From PALSA-968 sp964387075 (lineage in GTDB: Bacteria > Bacteroidota > Bacteroidia > B-17B0 > Aurantibacillaceae): 64,000 nucleotides of DNA. The stretch lies in assembly GCA_964387075.1 (NCBI GenBank), contig CAYLVB010000010.1, positions 1 to 64,000 on the forward strand, in the 5' to 3' direction. A program made the translations under genes and the position numbers. The notes under the pieces were generated by a model, which had not been told where the DNA came from, made no database searches, and worked only from the letters and a program-made list of their open reading frames with translations. How positions within the stretch are numbered: position 1 is the stretch's first letter; the number at the start of each line of letters is the position of its first letter. Of the stretch, positions 33,132 through 41,448 are shown piece by piece.

Positions 33132-35891
33132 ATGAAAATCAGAGAAAAACACCTTGTCACAAAGACCCCAATTTTAAGTTATTTATTAGCCGTATTTTGC
33201 AGTATTAATTTAACTATGTTGCAAGCCCAAATTCCAATAAAAAATGGAGTTTTTGGCCAAAACTACAATCGATCATCCGTCATAGGGACCAATACTGCCA
33301 CAGGTGGGCAATTAGAAAACTACTGGCCCCAAATATCTACCAGTCTACCAAGATTCATTCGGTACGGAGGTATTGAGGTAGACTTACTTTGTGATGAAAA
33401 CACGGTTACAGATTATGCAACAAAAGTTCAGGCATTACGCATACGAGGTATTGAACCAATAATTCAAGTACCGTTAAATGCCGCCAAGCATGCGGCTATT
33501 AGCGATGCAGCGATGTACGCTGGACAAATTGTCAAAAATGTTAATGATCAACTAATTCTTAATGGTTACCTTCCCGTAACTTGGTGGTCAATTTCCAATG
33601 AACCCGAAGGCAAGGGTTTTACAACATCTACCGCAGCAGTCGATATTCATGATTACATAGTGGAGTTTAGCAATTCAATGCGCGGCCAGGGATACACCAT
33701 AAAAATTATGGGACCGGAATTATGGGATTTTGATAATTATAATCACGGAACCGGCAATATCAACGCATTGATCGACAAACTCACCGATAAAAACGCCCCG
33801 TCGACGTATATTTTACCCTATATTGATGTTTTTACTTTTCATTTTTATCCTTTTGGTAATGAAGGTGTCGCCCCCAATAATGGGATCCCATCTCCTACAA
33901 GAAGCAATGTTATCCAAGTATTAAATCAATCCATTACTGTAACAGGCGGTTTTTCATCAACGCCTATCGGAACGAGTATTTCCTATTTAAAAGCAAGAAT
34001 TTTAAATTGTCCGGCGCCGGACAACCAAGTTGGCATTGGAATAACAGAAGCTAATATTTGCTATAAAAATGATGTTTATCCAACTGATAGCTATAATGTA
34101 ACGGACGACACGAAATCAGGCAATGGAGCAAATAGTTTTATAGCAGGCCAGTTTAATTCTGAACTCATGTCGATCTGTATGGAAAAAGGAATTGATTTTT
34201 TGAATTTTTGGAGTATTGTGGAGGGTTGTAATTCTTCGAATGTATCTATTTGTGGATCAGGGAATATTGACAATAATACAAATATCGGATACATAGACAA
34301 TGTCTCGGGCGATAGGAAGTCCGCTTATTGGCATTTTTGGTTAATGTCGCGGAATTTTAGCGGAAACTTTTATAAAGGGGTTGCTCAAACCGGTAAAGGG
34401 GATATCAAGGCGTTTGCTTCAAAAGGATGCGGAGGTATCAATATCATGCTTTTGAATCAGAACAATACTTCAACCTATTCTTCTCTCAATAAATACAGAA
34501 TAAATCTTAACGGAACGATGCCGGCAACTTCCTCGAATGAAATTGGGATCAGACTCGGCGCAACAGGTAACAGCATGACAAACGCTACAAATCTCCTTGT
34601 TCCAACCTCTAATGAAACAACCACTCTGTTTAAATTAGATCCATGCGGCAATCCTATTGGGTATTATACTTACAGTAATACCAGTACCGCAGGCCCGGTG
34701 TTCACCCGGGTGGGTCGCCTTATAGGTCCACTCTGCGCGTGTTCATATGCGCAAAGATGTTTGCAGGATACCTCAGTTACGCAACCACCTCACTATCTCT
34801 CTGGCAATACTTTGATAGTAGATTCTGCTTATATCGGCGATGGGCTTCATGTGCCCTCCGGGGTAACGCTTCATATACAAAATGCATTGGTTACTTTTGG
34901 ATCAAGAGCAGCACTTGAGGTTACAGGTTCTGGCCGAATCATCATCACAAACTCAGTTTTGCAGGGATGTGACGGGCGCCAGTGGGCTGGCATAAGGTAC
35001 GATGGTCGTGGAGATTCAGCAAGATTATATATTGACTCCACAACGATTCGGGGCGCCTCCACGCCAATAGTAGCCAAAGGAAACGAAGTTACAATAACAA
35101 ACAGCGCGTTCTATGACGGGATAACTGCCATTATACTCGATAGTGCCGGAGGCTTTAAAATAACAGGCAACTCCTTTACGGGTTTTATAAACGCTATAAA
35201 CACAACACGGTGCTATCCCAAACCTGGCACCGTAAGCGGGAGTTCCTTTGCTGACATAAGCGAGAATTTCTTTGCAGATATTACAAACGGCATCACATGT
35301 TCACATGACAACCATTCCAAGCTTAATATTAACTGCAATGAGTTTTATCATTATACAGGGTTCGCGGTGAAGACTACCGCTTGTACACTTAAAAATCAGG
35401 GCGACTCGTCATCCGGAGCGGGCAATGTTTTCATAAACGGTTCGGCGTTGTTAAACAGTAAGTTTTCGCACAATGGCAATAACATGGTGTACTATACTGA
35501 CCCTTCGCATCCGTTCACACTCGTTTCAGGATTGGGAATGAACGCGACGACTACCTTGGCTGTGGCTGATGGATGCGGTGCGGCACGATTTATTGCCCCG
35601 GAAGAAAGTACCGCTGAAAGTATACCTGAAAGATCGGCTGGAATCCTTAGCACAGTACCCAACCCCAACAACGGCCTTGCTACTATTTATTATAATTTAG
35701 GTAAAAGTCAGAGCATCGGCGAGATCTGGATCACGAATCTTTTCGGAGAGGTCATTTCCCGCTACATGGTCACTGCCTCTTCAGATAAAATGGAAATTGA
35801 TTGCACCAGCCTGCCCAATGGTATCTATTTCACCTCCCTCATAACCGGAGGCAAAATAAGCAGCTGCAAAAAAATGATAATAGCCAAATAA
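33132..35891 (+). CDS. Secreted TIM-barrel glycosidase-like protein with beta-helix and T9SS domain
   Basis: A 919-residue exported protein. The signal peptide ends near residue 33. Residues about 40-480 look like a clan GH-A barrel: acid/base Glu157 in WWSISNEPEG and candidate nucleophile Glu306 in GIGITEANIC, 149 residues apart, as expected for strands 4 and 7. A right-handed beta-helix follows at about 560-790 (VTITNSAFYDGITAIIL, FKITGNSFTGF). The last 85 residues (VPNPNNGLATIYYN ... LPNGIYFTSL) are the T9SS sorting domain. The exact GH family and glycan are not clear; an exported polysaccharide hydrolase is inferred. It ends at a strong terminator. Confidence 0.75.
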   Translation: MKIREKHLVTKTPILSYLLAVFCSINLTMLQAQIPIKNGVFGQNYNRSSVIGTNTATGGQLENYWPQISTSLPRFIRYGGIEVDLLCDENTVTDYATKVQALRIRGIEPIIQVPLNAAKHAAISDAAMYAGQIVKNVNDQLILNGYLPVTWWSISNEPEGKGFTTSTAAVDIHDYIVEFSNSMRGQGYTIKIMGPELWDFDNYNHGTGNINALIDKLTDKNAPSTYILPYIDVFTFHFYPFGNEGVAPNNGIPSPTRSNVIQVLNQSITVTGGFSSTPIGTSISYLKARILNCPAPDNQVGIGITEANICYKNDVYPTDSYNVTDDTKSGNGANSFIAGQFNSELMSICMEKGIDFLNFWSIVEGCNSSNVSICGSGNIDNNTNIGYIDNVSGDRKSAYWHFWLMSRNFSGNFYKGVAQTGKGDIKAFASKGCGGINIMLLNQNNTSTYSSLNKYRINLNGTMPATSSNEIGIRLGATGNSMTNATNLLVPTSNETTTLFKLDPCGNPIGYYTYSNTSTAGPVFTRVGRLIGPLCACSYAQRCLQDTSVTQPPHYLSGNTLIVDSAYIGDGLHVPSGVTLHIQNALVTFGSRAALEVTGSGRIIITNSVLQGCDGRQWAGIRYDGRGDSARLYIDSTTIRGASTPIVAKGNEVTITNSAFYDGITAIILDSAGGFKITGNSFTGFINAINTTRCYPKPGTVSGSSFADISENFFADITNGITCSHDNHSKLNINCNEFYHYTGFAVKTTACTLKNQGDSSSGAGNVFINGSALLNSKFSHNGNNMVYYTDPSHPFTLVSGLGMNATTTLAVADGCGAARFIAPEESTAESIPERSAGILSTVPNPNNGLATIYYNLGKSQSIGEIWITNLFGEVISRYMVTASSDKMEIDCTSLPNGIYFTSLITGGKISSCKKMIIAK

Positions 35892-35900
35892 GTTCAATAA

Positions 35901-35930
35901 AAAAGTCCAGACGATCCTGTCTGGACTTTT
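35901..35930. terminator. Bidirectional terminator, 12-bp perfect stem
   Basis: AAAAGTCCAGAC (35901-35912) and GTCTGGACTTTT (35919-35930) with loop GATCCT. It separates the convergent glycosidase-like and thioredoxin-like genes. Confidence 0.92.
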
Positions 35931-35948
35931 CTTTTTAAGACTTCTTTA

Positions 35949-36560
35949 TTAAACCTTCTTCCACTTGATCCCACAACCAATGGCTTTGGTTGTCTCGGGA
36001 GTAACAGGTTTACCGGCTAAGATGTTGTTGATGGCGTTCTCCACGTATTTTTCTTTCACCGCGCCCGCGTCATCGGCGTTATCGTCAATAGCCCCGATGT
36101 ATTTTACGATATAGTCGCTTTTCTCTTTCACCAACACATACACGTGCGGAGTTTTGGTAGCGCCGTAGGTTTTAGCGGTCTCCTGGGTTTCGTCAAACAA
36201 ATAAGGGAAAGAATATTTTTTCTCCTTAGCCAAAGCCTGCATCTTATCCGGTGCATCATCCGGAACAATGGTAGGATCGTTCGGACTGATAGCGATCACA
36301 GGAAATCCCTTAGCACGGTATTTTTTATCGAGATCCATGATGCGGCTCTCGTATTTCACCGCGAACGGACAATGGTTGCAGGTAAACACCACGATAATTC
36401 CTTTGGCGTCTTTCTGGTCGGCCATTGATACCATTTTGTTATCGATGGTGTTCTTTAATTTAAAGTCGGCGGCTTTGTCGCCCACCTTGTAACCGCCTTC
36501 GGTGAAGGCTGTCGTTGCAAGCAGCGCAACCGCGGCTGTGATGTTAATTAGCTTTTTCAT
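35949..36560 (-). CDS. Exported peroxiredoxin/thioredoxin-like protein, CNHC type
   Basis: A 203-residue thioredoxin-fold protein with a signal peptide (LINITAAVALLATTAFT). The redox motif is TCNHCPFAVKYE (Cys61, Cys64), typical of the redoxin subfamily often annotated as thioredoxin family proteins; KTPHVYVLV holds the cis-proline. It probably acts in the periplasm as a thiol oxidoreductase or peroxidase. The stop of the upstream TlpA-like gene overlaps its start (ATGA), so the two form an operon. A Cys-containing tail (IGCGIKWKKV) is notable. Confidence 0.85.
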   Translation of the reverse strand: MKKLINITAAVALLATTAFTEGGYKVGDKAADFKLKNTIDNKMVSMADQKDAKGIIVVFTCNHCPFAVKYESRIMDLDKKYRAKGFPVIAISPNDPTIVPDDAPDKMQALAKEKKYSFPYLFDETQETAKTYGATKTPHVYVLVKEKSDYIVKYIGAIDDNADDAGAVKEKYVENAINNILAGKPVTPETTKAIGCGIKWKKV

Positions 36561-37039
36561 TTATTTATTTTTAAATTGATTACTGAATCTAATTCTGCCT
36601 GTGTAAATTCTCCTTCTCTGAAAAAAACCTTCACTTTCTTTTTGTACATCGCCGTGGCGGGTATTGATCCACCCCAGCTGGGGTCGACTTTGTCTATCCA
36701 GATATTCGGGTTCCCGGCGTTCAGCAAAAAAACATCCTGTTCAATTTGCCGCTTCTCTACGAACTGGTTCACCTTTTCGGTTTCTTTCAGTGAATTCAAA
36801 CTTACGAAAATGAACTTTACCTTTTGGCTTGCATTCTTTTTCGCGCTCTCTATGAAATAGGGCATTTCCTCCACGCAGGGTTTGCACCAGGTGGCCCAGT
36901 AGTTGACTATGTATAAGGTATCATTGTTCTTTTTTACCCTTTTCTCAAGTTGCTCATAACTAAGCTTTTGTACCGTTTTGGGAACATAGGTAAAGGAAGC
37001 CAAAAAGGCTGCTAAAATGCCAATTTTACAGATTCTCAT
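36557..37039 (-). CDS. TlpA-like thiol-disulfide oxidoreductase
   Basis: A 160-residue exported thioredoxin of the TlpA/ResA type. An N-terminal hydrophobic segment (IGILAAFLASFTYV) acts as a signal or anchor. The active site is NYWATWCKPCVEEMP (Cys52, Cys55), and GGSIPATAMYKKK carries the cis-proline. Such proteins reduce disulfides in apocytochromes or other exported proteins. It is followed by the CNHC redoxin with an ATGA overlap, and diverges from rpoD across 171 bases. Confidence 0.88.
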   Translation of the reverse strand: MRICKIGILAAFLASFTYVPKTVQKLSYEQLEKRVKKNNDTLYIVNYWATWCKPCVEEMPYFIESAKKNASQKVKFIFVSLNSLKETEKVNQFVEKRQIEQDVFLLNAGNPNIWIDKVDPSWGGSIPATAMYKKKVKVFFREGEFTQAELDSVINLKINK

Positions 37040-37135
37040 GTCGTGTGTAAAGATACCTCAATAATCATGCAAAACCTTGTTTATCAGTTGTTTTTAACTT
37101 TTCGTCTATATTAATAACGCGTTTTACAGGATTAT

Positions 37136-37166
37136 TTTGTTTTGACTTAATATTGGCATAATTTTG
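37136..37166 (+). promoter_or_regulatory. Bacteroidota housekeeping promoter of rpoD
   Basis: TTTG (37136-37139), exactly 19 bases, TAATTTTG (37159-37166). This matches the Bacteroidota consensus TTTG / N19 / TAnnTTTG. The start would be near 37173, giving a leader of about 38 bases. Confidence 0.7.
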
Positions 37167-37210
37167 CGCGCCATAAGACGTTCTTTTAATTGTATATACC
37201 CCAAATTTAG

Positions 37211-38074
37211 ATGAGACAACTTAAGATAACCAAATCGATCACCAATCGCGAGAGTGCATCTCTCGATAAATACCTGCAGGAAATTGGACGTGAAGAATTA
37301 ATTACCGCCGAAGAGGAAGTTCAGTTAGCAAAAAAGATACGGGATGGCGACCAGCGCGCTTTAGAGAAACTGACCCGCGCCAACTTACGTTTCGTAGTAT
37401 CCGTAGCCAAGCAATACCAGAACCAGGGATTAAGTTTACCAGACCTTATCAACGAAGGAAATTTAGGTTTGATCAAGGCTGCAAAACGTTTTGATGAGAC
37501 CCGCGGTTTCAAATTCATTTCTTACGCCGTATGGTGGATCCGCCAGAGCATTTTACAGGCTTTGGCCGAGCAATCACGTATCGTGCGTTTGCCTTTGAAC
37601 CAGGTTGGTTCTTTGAACAAGATCAACAAAGCATACTCTAAACTGGAGCAGGAATTTGAGCGCGAACCAAGCGCCGAAGAATTAGCTACCATTCTGGATC
37701 TGCCCGAAGATAAAATTGCCGATACCATGAAAGTATCGGGTCGTCACGTATCGATGGACGCTCCTTTCCAGCAAGGCGAGGAAGGTTCTTTGGTTGACGT
37801 GTTGATCAACCACGATTCTCCGCGTGCCGATGGGCAATTGATGAACGAGTCGCTTTCTAAAGAGATCGATCGCGCTTTATCAACTTTGACCGAGCGTGAG
37901 CGTGATGTAATTAAGTTGTTCTTTGGTATCGGTATTCCTCATGGCTTGACGCTGGAGGAGATCGGTGCGAAGTTTGATCTTACCCGCGAGCGTGTGCGCC
38001 AGATCAAGGAAAAAGCGGTACGCCGCCTGCGCCACAGCAGCAGAAGCAAATTATTGCAACAATACTTAGGATAA
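37211..38074 (+). CDS. rpoD: Primary RNA polymerase sigma factor, short Bacteroidota form
   Basis: A 287-residue sigma-70 factor lacking region 1.1, as in other Bacteroidota. Region 1.2 (SLDKYLQEIGREELITAEEE), region 2 (NLRFVVSVAKQYQNQGL, DLINEGNLGLIKAAKRFDET and SYAVWWIRQSILQALAEQSR), region 3 and region 4.2 (TLEEIGAKFDLTRERVRQIKEKAVRRLR) are all present. It directs core polymerase to the TTTG/TAnnTTTG promoters. A consensus promoter precedes it and a terminator follows, so it is a single-gene unit. Confidence 0.96.
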   Translation: MRQLKITKSITNRESASLDKYLQEIGREELITAEEEVQLAKKIRDGDQRALEKLTRANLRFVVSVAKQYQNQGLSLPDLINEGNLGLIKAAKRFDETRGFKFISYAVWWIRQSILQALAEQSRIVRLPLNQVGSLNKINKAYSKLEQEFEREPSAEELATILDLPEDKIADTMKVSGRHVSMDAPFQQGEEGSLVDVLINHDSPRADGQLMNESLSKEIDRALSTLTERERDVIKLFFGIGIPHGLTLEEIGAKFDLTRERVRQIKEKAVRRLRHSSRSKLLQQYLG

Positions 38075-38088
38075 ACATTCACAAATAG

Positions 38089-38116
38089 AACCGCCTGTCA
38101 ATACGGGCGGTTTTTT
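38089..38116 (+). terminator. Rho-independent terminator of rpoD
   Basis: AACCGCCTGT (38089-38098) pairs with ACGGGCGGTT (38103-38112) with one T-G wobble, then a T tract. Confidence 0.88.
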
Positions 38117-38130
38117 ATTTTAGCATAAGC

Positions 38131-38472
38131 ATGAAAGTAATGGAAGAAAAACTGATCACCACCGCCAACGACCTGCCGGGCTACAAAGTAGCGAAACATT
38201 TAGGTATTGTGCGTGGCATCACGGTACGCTCGCGTAACGTGTTTGCCAATATTGGTGCAGGATTTCAAACCTTGGTAGGTGGTAACATTACCATTTACAC
38301 TGAGCTTTGCGAGAAAACCCGCAAAGAGGCTTTCGACCTGATGATGAAACACGCGGAAGAGGTTGGCGCCAACGCCATCATCGCTTTCCGCTATGACGCG
38401 AATGAAGTAATGAGCGGTGTTACCGAGGTGCTTGCTTACGGGACCGCCGTATATGTGGAAAAAATAAATTAA
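38131..38472 (+). CDS. UPF0145/YbjQ family protein
   Basis: A 113-residue cytoplasmic protein of the heavy-metal-binding-domain-like UPF0145 family. Signature stretches are LGIVRGITVRSRNVFANIGAG, then EKTRKEAFDLMMKHAEEVGANAIIAFRYD. The fold forms a pentameric ring in known structures; function is not established. Start at 38131 or the ATG three codons later (MEEKLITT), which would be the more usual family start. GAPDH starts 6 bases downstream. Confidence 0.85.
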   Translation: MKVMEEKLITTANDLPGYKVAKHLGIVRGITVRSRNVFANIGAGFQTLVGGNITIYTELCEKTRKEAFDLMMKHAEEVGANAIIAFRYDANEVMSGVTEVLAYGTAVYVEKIN

Positions 38473-38478
38473 TTTGTT

Positions 38479-39951
38479 ATGAGTTTAGAAATCCTCGAAA
38501 AAGTGAAAACAAACTACGAAGAACAATTGAATGACTGGGTGCAGCAGGAACGTGCCACCATTGACCTGATCTCAACCATCGGCAAACTCTGGTTCGAAAG
38601 ATCCATTGAACTTGTTTTATTTCGCAACCAATTGGTTGATCGCAGTGCCAGCGAACTGATGCAATTGCACATGTACGCCAAGGACATCGTTAAAAAACCG
38701 ATCTCTGTACAGGATACCATCATGCTTGCCAATGAGATCTATAAGTCAGCGGATATTTGCCCTTCGCGTATCGATATCGGCCGCCTCGCTTTCGAGTGGC
38801 ATAACGAAGAGAAGAATTTCAAATCAGCTTCCGATTTCCTTCACAACAAACTGAAGGATTTCATGGGTACCAACCATACCATCACGCCAAAAGATGTGGT
38901 GTTGTTCGGTTTTGGTCGCATTGGCCGTCTTGCAGCGCGCGAATTGGTTGCGCAGGCCGGTAAAGGAGAACAATTGCGTTTAAAAGCTATTGTTACCCGC
39001 GGCAGCAGCGATGACGAAATTATTAAGCGCGCCGACCTATTACGTAACGATTCTGTTCATGGTCCTTTTCCCGGCACCGTGATCGAAGATCTCGCGAACA
39101 AAACTTTGATCATCAACGGTCATATCGTACATATGATCGACGCTAAGAATCCCGAGGACGTAGATTATACCAAATACGGCATCAACGACGCTTTACTGAT
39201 CGATAACACCGGAGCGTGGCGCGATCGCGAAGGATTGAGCAAGCACACCAAGGCAAAAGGGATCTCTAAAGTGCTTTTAACGGCTCCGGGCAAAGGAGAT
39301 ATTCCTAACGTAGTTTATGGCGTTAACCATGAAACCATAGATATTAAAGGAGAGACCATTTTCTCGGCAGCGTCTTGTACCACTAACGCCATTATGCCTG
39401 TGCTGTTCGCCATCAACAATGGCTTAGGTATTGAGCGCGGGCATATTGAAACAGTTCACTCATATACCAACGACCAAAACTTATTGGACAACTACCACAA
39501 AAAATACCGTCGTGGCCGTAGCGCTGCGCTTAACATGGTAATTACCGAAACAGGCGCTGAAAGCGCCCTGAAAAAAGTATTACCTCAGTTAGCCGGCAAA
39601 TTCACAGCTAATTCTGTGCGTGTACCAACGCCCAACGTATCACTCGCTATCCTCAGCATGACCCTCAACAAAAAAGTAACCAAGGAAGAAGTGAATGAAA
39701 CTATTCGCGAGGCAGCCTTAAAAGGAAATTTGGTGGAGCAGATCCAATACGCTTTCTCTAACGAATTAGTGAGCAGCGATGTGATCGGCAATCCCTGCCC
39801 TTCGGTGTTCGACAGCCAGGCAACCATCATCGGTCCTGATGGAAAAAATGTTGTTCTGTATGTTTGGTATGATAACGAGTACGGTTATACCCGCCAGGTA
39901 ATGCGTTTCGCCAAGCAACTGGCAGAGGTGCGCAGGATGGTGTATTACTAA
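38479..39951 (+). CDS. gap: Glyceraldehyde-3-phosphate dehydrogenase, long form
   Basis: A 490-residue GAPDH, about 150 residues longer than the standard enzyme. Residues 1-135 are a helical extension with no standard GAPDH match. The NAD site GFGRIGRLAAREL begins at 144, the catalytic cysteine is C300 in FSAASCTTNAIMP, and the C-terminal WYDNEYGYTRQVMRF is canonical. Long GAPDHs of this type are known in Bacteroidota and gammaproteobacteria; cofactor preference and the role of the extension are open. It acts in glycolysis or gluconeogenesis. Confidence 0.9.
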   Translation: MSLEILEKVKTNYEEQLNDWVQQERATIDLISTIGKLWFERSIELVLFRNQLVDRSASELMQLHMYAKDIVKKPISVQDTIMLANEIYKSADICPSRIDIGRLAFEWHNEEKNFKSASDFLHNKLKDFMGTNHTITPKDVVLFGFGRIGRLAARELVAQAGKGEQLRLKAIVTRGSSDDEIIKRADLLRNDSVHGPFPGTVIEDLANKTLIINGHIVHMIDAKNPEDVDYTKYGINDALLIDNTGAWRDREGLSKHTKAKGISKVLLTAPGKGDIPNVVYGVNHETIDIKGETIFSAASCTTNAIMPVLFAINNGLGIERGHIETVHSYTNDQNLLDNYHKKYRRGRSAALNMVITETGAESALKKVLPQLAGKFTANSVRVPTPNVSLAILSMTLNKKVTKEEVNETIREAALKGNLVEQIQYAFSNELVSSDVIGNPCPSVFDSQATIIGPDGKNVVLYVWYDNEYGYTRQVMRFAKQLAEVRRMVYY

Positions 39952-40086
39952 ATAGAGGTTGGTTAGTTATTAAGATTTTTTTAGGAGCTTCAATCTTAGA
40001 CAAAATTTTCAGGATTCTATGCCTAAAAAAGTGTTTTTAACCTTAGTTTACTTTATTTTTAAGTATAATTGTCGTAAATTTACAGT

Positions 40087-40467
40087 ATGGCAAAATCGAG
40101 GTATTCTGGTAATTATACTGGAAATAAGTACCGAATTGATGTAAATCTTGACGTGTACATTTGGAATGAAGATGGTGTTTATTTTGCATATGCTCCTGCA
40201 TTAGATTTAACGGGATATGACACTACTGAACAAAAGGCGAAACAATCTTTTACACTGTTTCTGAACGAAACTTTAAAATATATGCATAATAAGGATACTA
40301 TCTTTAATGAATTAGAGAGATTGGGTTGGACCGTTAATAGAAAAAAGAAACGTGTTAATGCCCCAGATATCCAAGAATTAATTGATGATAATGAGGAATT
40401 TAAAAATGTTTTGAATAAACCTGATTATAAGAAAGAAAGACAGGGGGTTCAATTGTCTTTGGCATAG
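40087..40467 (+). CDS. HicB-like antitoxin
   Basis: A 126-residue protein. Residues about 18-65 fit the HicB partial RNase-H-like fold (VYIWNEDGVYFAYAPALDLTGYDTTEQKAKQSF, compare DEDGxYVAxxPxLpG), followed by a helical C-terminal part. HicB normally neutralises the HicA mRNA-cleaving toxin and represses its own operon. Four codon-lengths downstream lies a broken hicA-like frame, and hicB-before-hicA order is one of the two known orders. Both genes look much richer in A+T than their neighbours, a sign of transfer. The last part (NAPDIQELIDDNEEF) matches no DNA-binding motif I know. Confidence 0.7.
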   Translation: MAKSRYSGNYTGNKYRIDVNLDVYIWNEDGVYFAYAPALDLTGYDTTEQKAKQSFTLFLNETLKYMHNKDTIFNELERLGWTVNRKKKRVNAPDIQELIDDNEEFKNVLNKPDYKKERQGVQLSLA

Positions 40468-40470
40468 ATA

Positions 40471-40757
40471 ATGTCAACCCGTAAACTAAATAATATATCA
40501 ATATCTGAGTTTGAGTCATTTTTGGAATTGTGTCTTTGCAAATTTATAAAAAACGAAAAAGGACACGTTAAATACACACGTTCGGATTTATATCGTCCGA
40601 TAATATTTCAAAATCACGTTGACCCATTCCTGGATTCATTATCTTAAATAATCTTCGATTGTTGGGATTGGGTAAAAAGGAGTTTTTCGAGATCTTAGAA
40701 GGTACAAAGGTGATTAAGAAAGAAGGAAGTATCTACAAGATTTTTTCCGCAAAATAA
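40471..40757 (+). pseudogene. HicA-like toxin gene with frameshift
   Basis: The frame from the ATG at 40471 reads MSTRKLNNISISEFESFLEL, KNEKGHVKYTRSDLYRP and FQNHVDP, then stops at 40645-40647 after 58 codons. Shifting by one base at the CCC run (40623-40625) restores an open frame reading IPGFIILNNLRLLGLGKKEF and running to the stop at 40755-40757, for about 95 codons in all. The whole has HicA features: a KGHVKY histidine in the place of GSHH, HVDP-I-P and a final helix. A single lost C explains it. It is either a dead toxin or a sequence error. Confidence 0.68.
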
Positions 40758-40774
40758 TATCTTCATCCAACTAG

Positions 40775-41254
40775 TTACTTTCCCGGCATTCCTTTTTGGT
40801 TATAAACCATGGTGTATTCTTTCCCTTTTACGGTGATGGTGATGAAGGCATTGAACGTGGAGGAAGGCTCGCTTACATTACAGTAAAAACGATCTTCAGA
40901 AAGGATAAGCTCTTTGGTCTCTTCCCTGGTACCATCGTCTAACTTGGGGTATTTGATGGTTACCCTGGCGGTGGCTTTATCCATTTTAGCGGGTTTGTAA
41001 TTGCCTTTCAGGAGCCAGATGTTCAGTTTTTCTTCGGTAGAGAAGGGATCGTAAACCACCTCGATATTGTATTTGCCCGATTCTTTGATCTCGCCTCCGT
41101 GCGGGGGCTCGTCCTTTGTAGAAGAACCGCTGTTGCCCGATGGCATATTCTGCATTTGCGGACTCATCATTCCGTTCTGCTGGCCCATGCCCCCCATCTG
41201 GGCCTTGCAGAGGCTGGATACACATAAAATAAGGGTCAGGATGCGGAATTTCAT
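40775..41254 (-). CDS. Hypothetical exported protein
   Basis: I do not recognise the family. The 159-residue product has a signal peptide (ILTLILCVSSLCKAQ), a Met/Gly/Gln-rich low-complexity stretch (MGGMGQQNGMMSPQMQNMPS) and a beta-rich domain from about 50 (PPHGGEIKESGKYNIEVVYDP). The PHGGEI motif followed by YxIEVVYDP recalls periplasmic domains near metal efflux systems, and the methionine-rich part could bind copper; both are inference. A single-gene unit on the minus strand. Confidence 0.72.
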   Translation of the reverse strand: MKFRILTLILCVSSLCKAQMGGMGQQNGMMSPQMQNMPSGNSGSSTKDEPPHGGEIKESGKYNIEVVYDPFSTEEKLNIWLLKGNYKPAKMDKATARVTIKYPKLDDGTREETKELILSEDRFYCNVSEPSSTFNAFITITVKGKEYTMVYNQKGMPGK

Positions 41255-41330
41255 TGTGGTTCTTTGCTATACAAAACTACAAATAATATACCAGCCTTTT
41301 GGGTTAAAAGATCACAATTGTCAGGTCGAG

Positions 41331-41412
41331 TCCCGATAGCTATCGGGATCGAGACCCGTGTGGGCGCTGTAATGGCGTGGTACAAGCACCTCGACTACGC
41401 TCGGTGTGACAT
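41331..41412. repeat. REP-like element with perfect palindrome
   Basis: The 18-bp palindrome TCCCGATAGCTATCGGGA (41331-41348) is followed by an inverted pair, ACACCTCGACTACGC-like at 41388-41412 (CACCTCGACTACGCTCGGTG). Sequences of both kinds occur many times in Bacteroidota genomes as intergenic repeats (memory, not searched). It fills much of the gap between the exported protein and the carboxylase. Confidence 0.65.
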
Positions 41413-41448
41413 GGTTTTTTACGTATATTTAAGCCGCAATTAATCACC

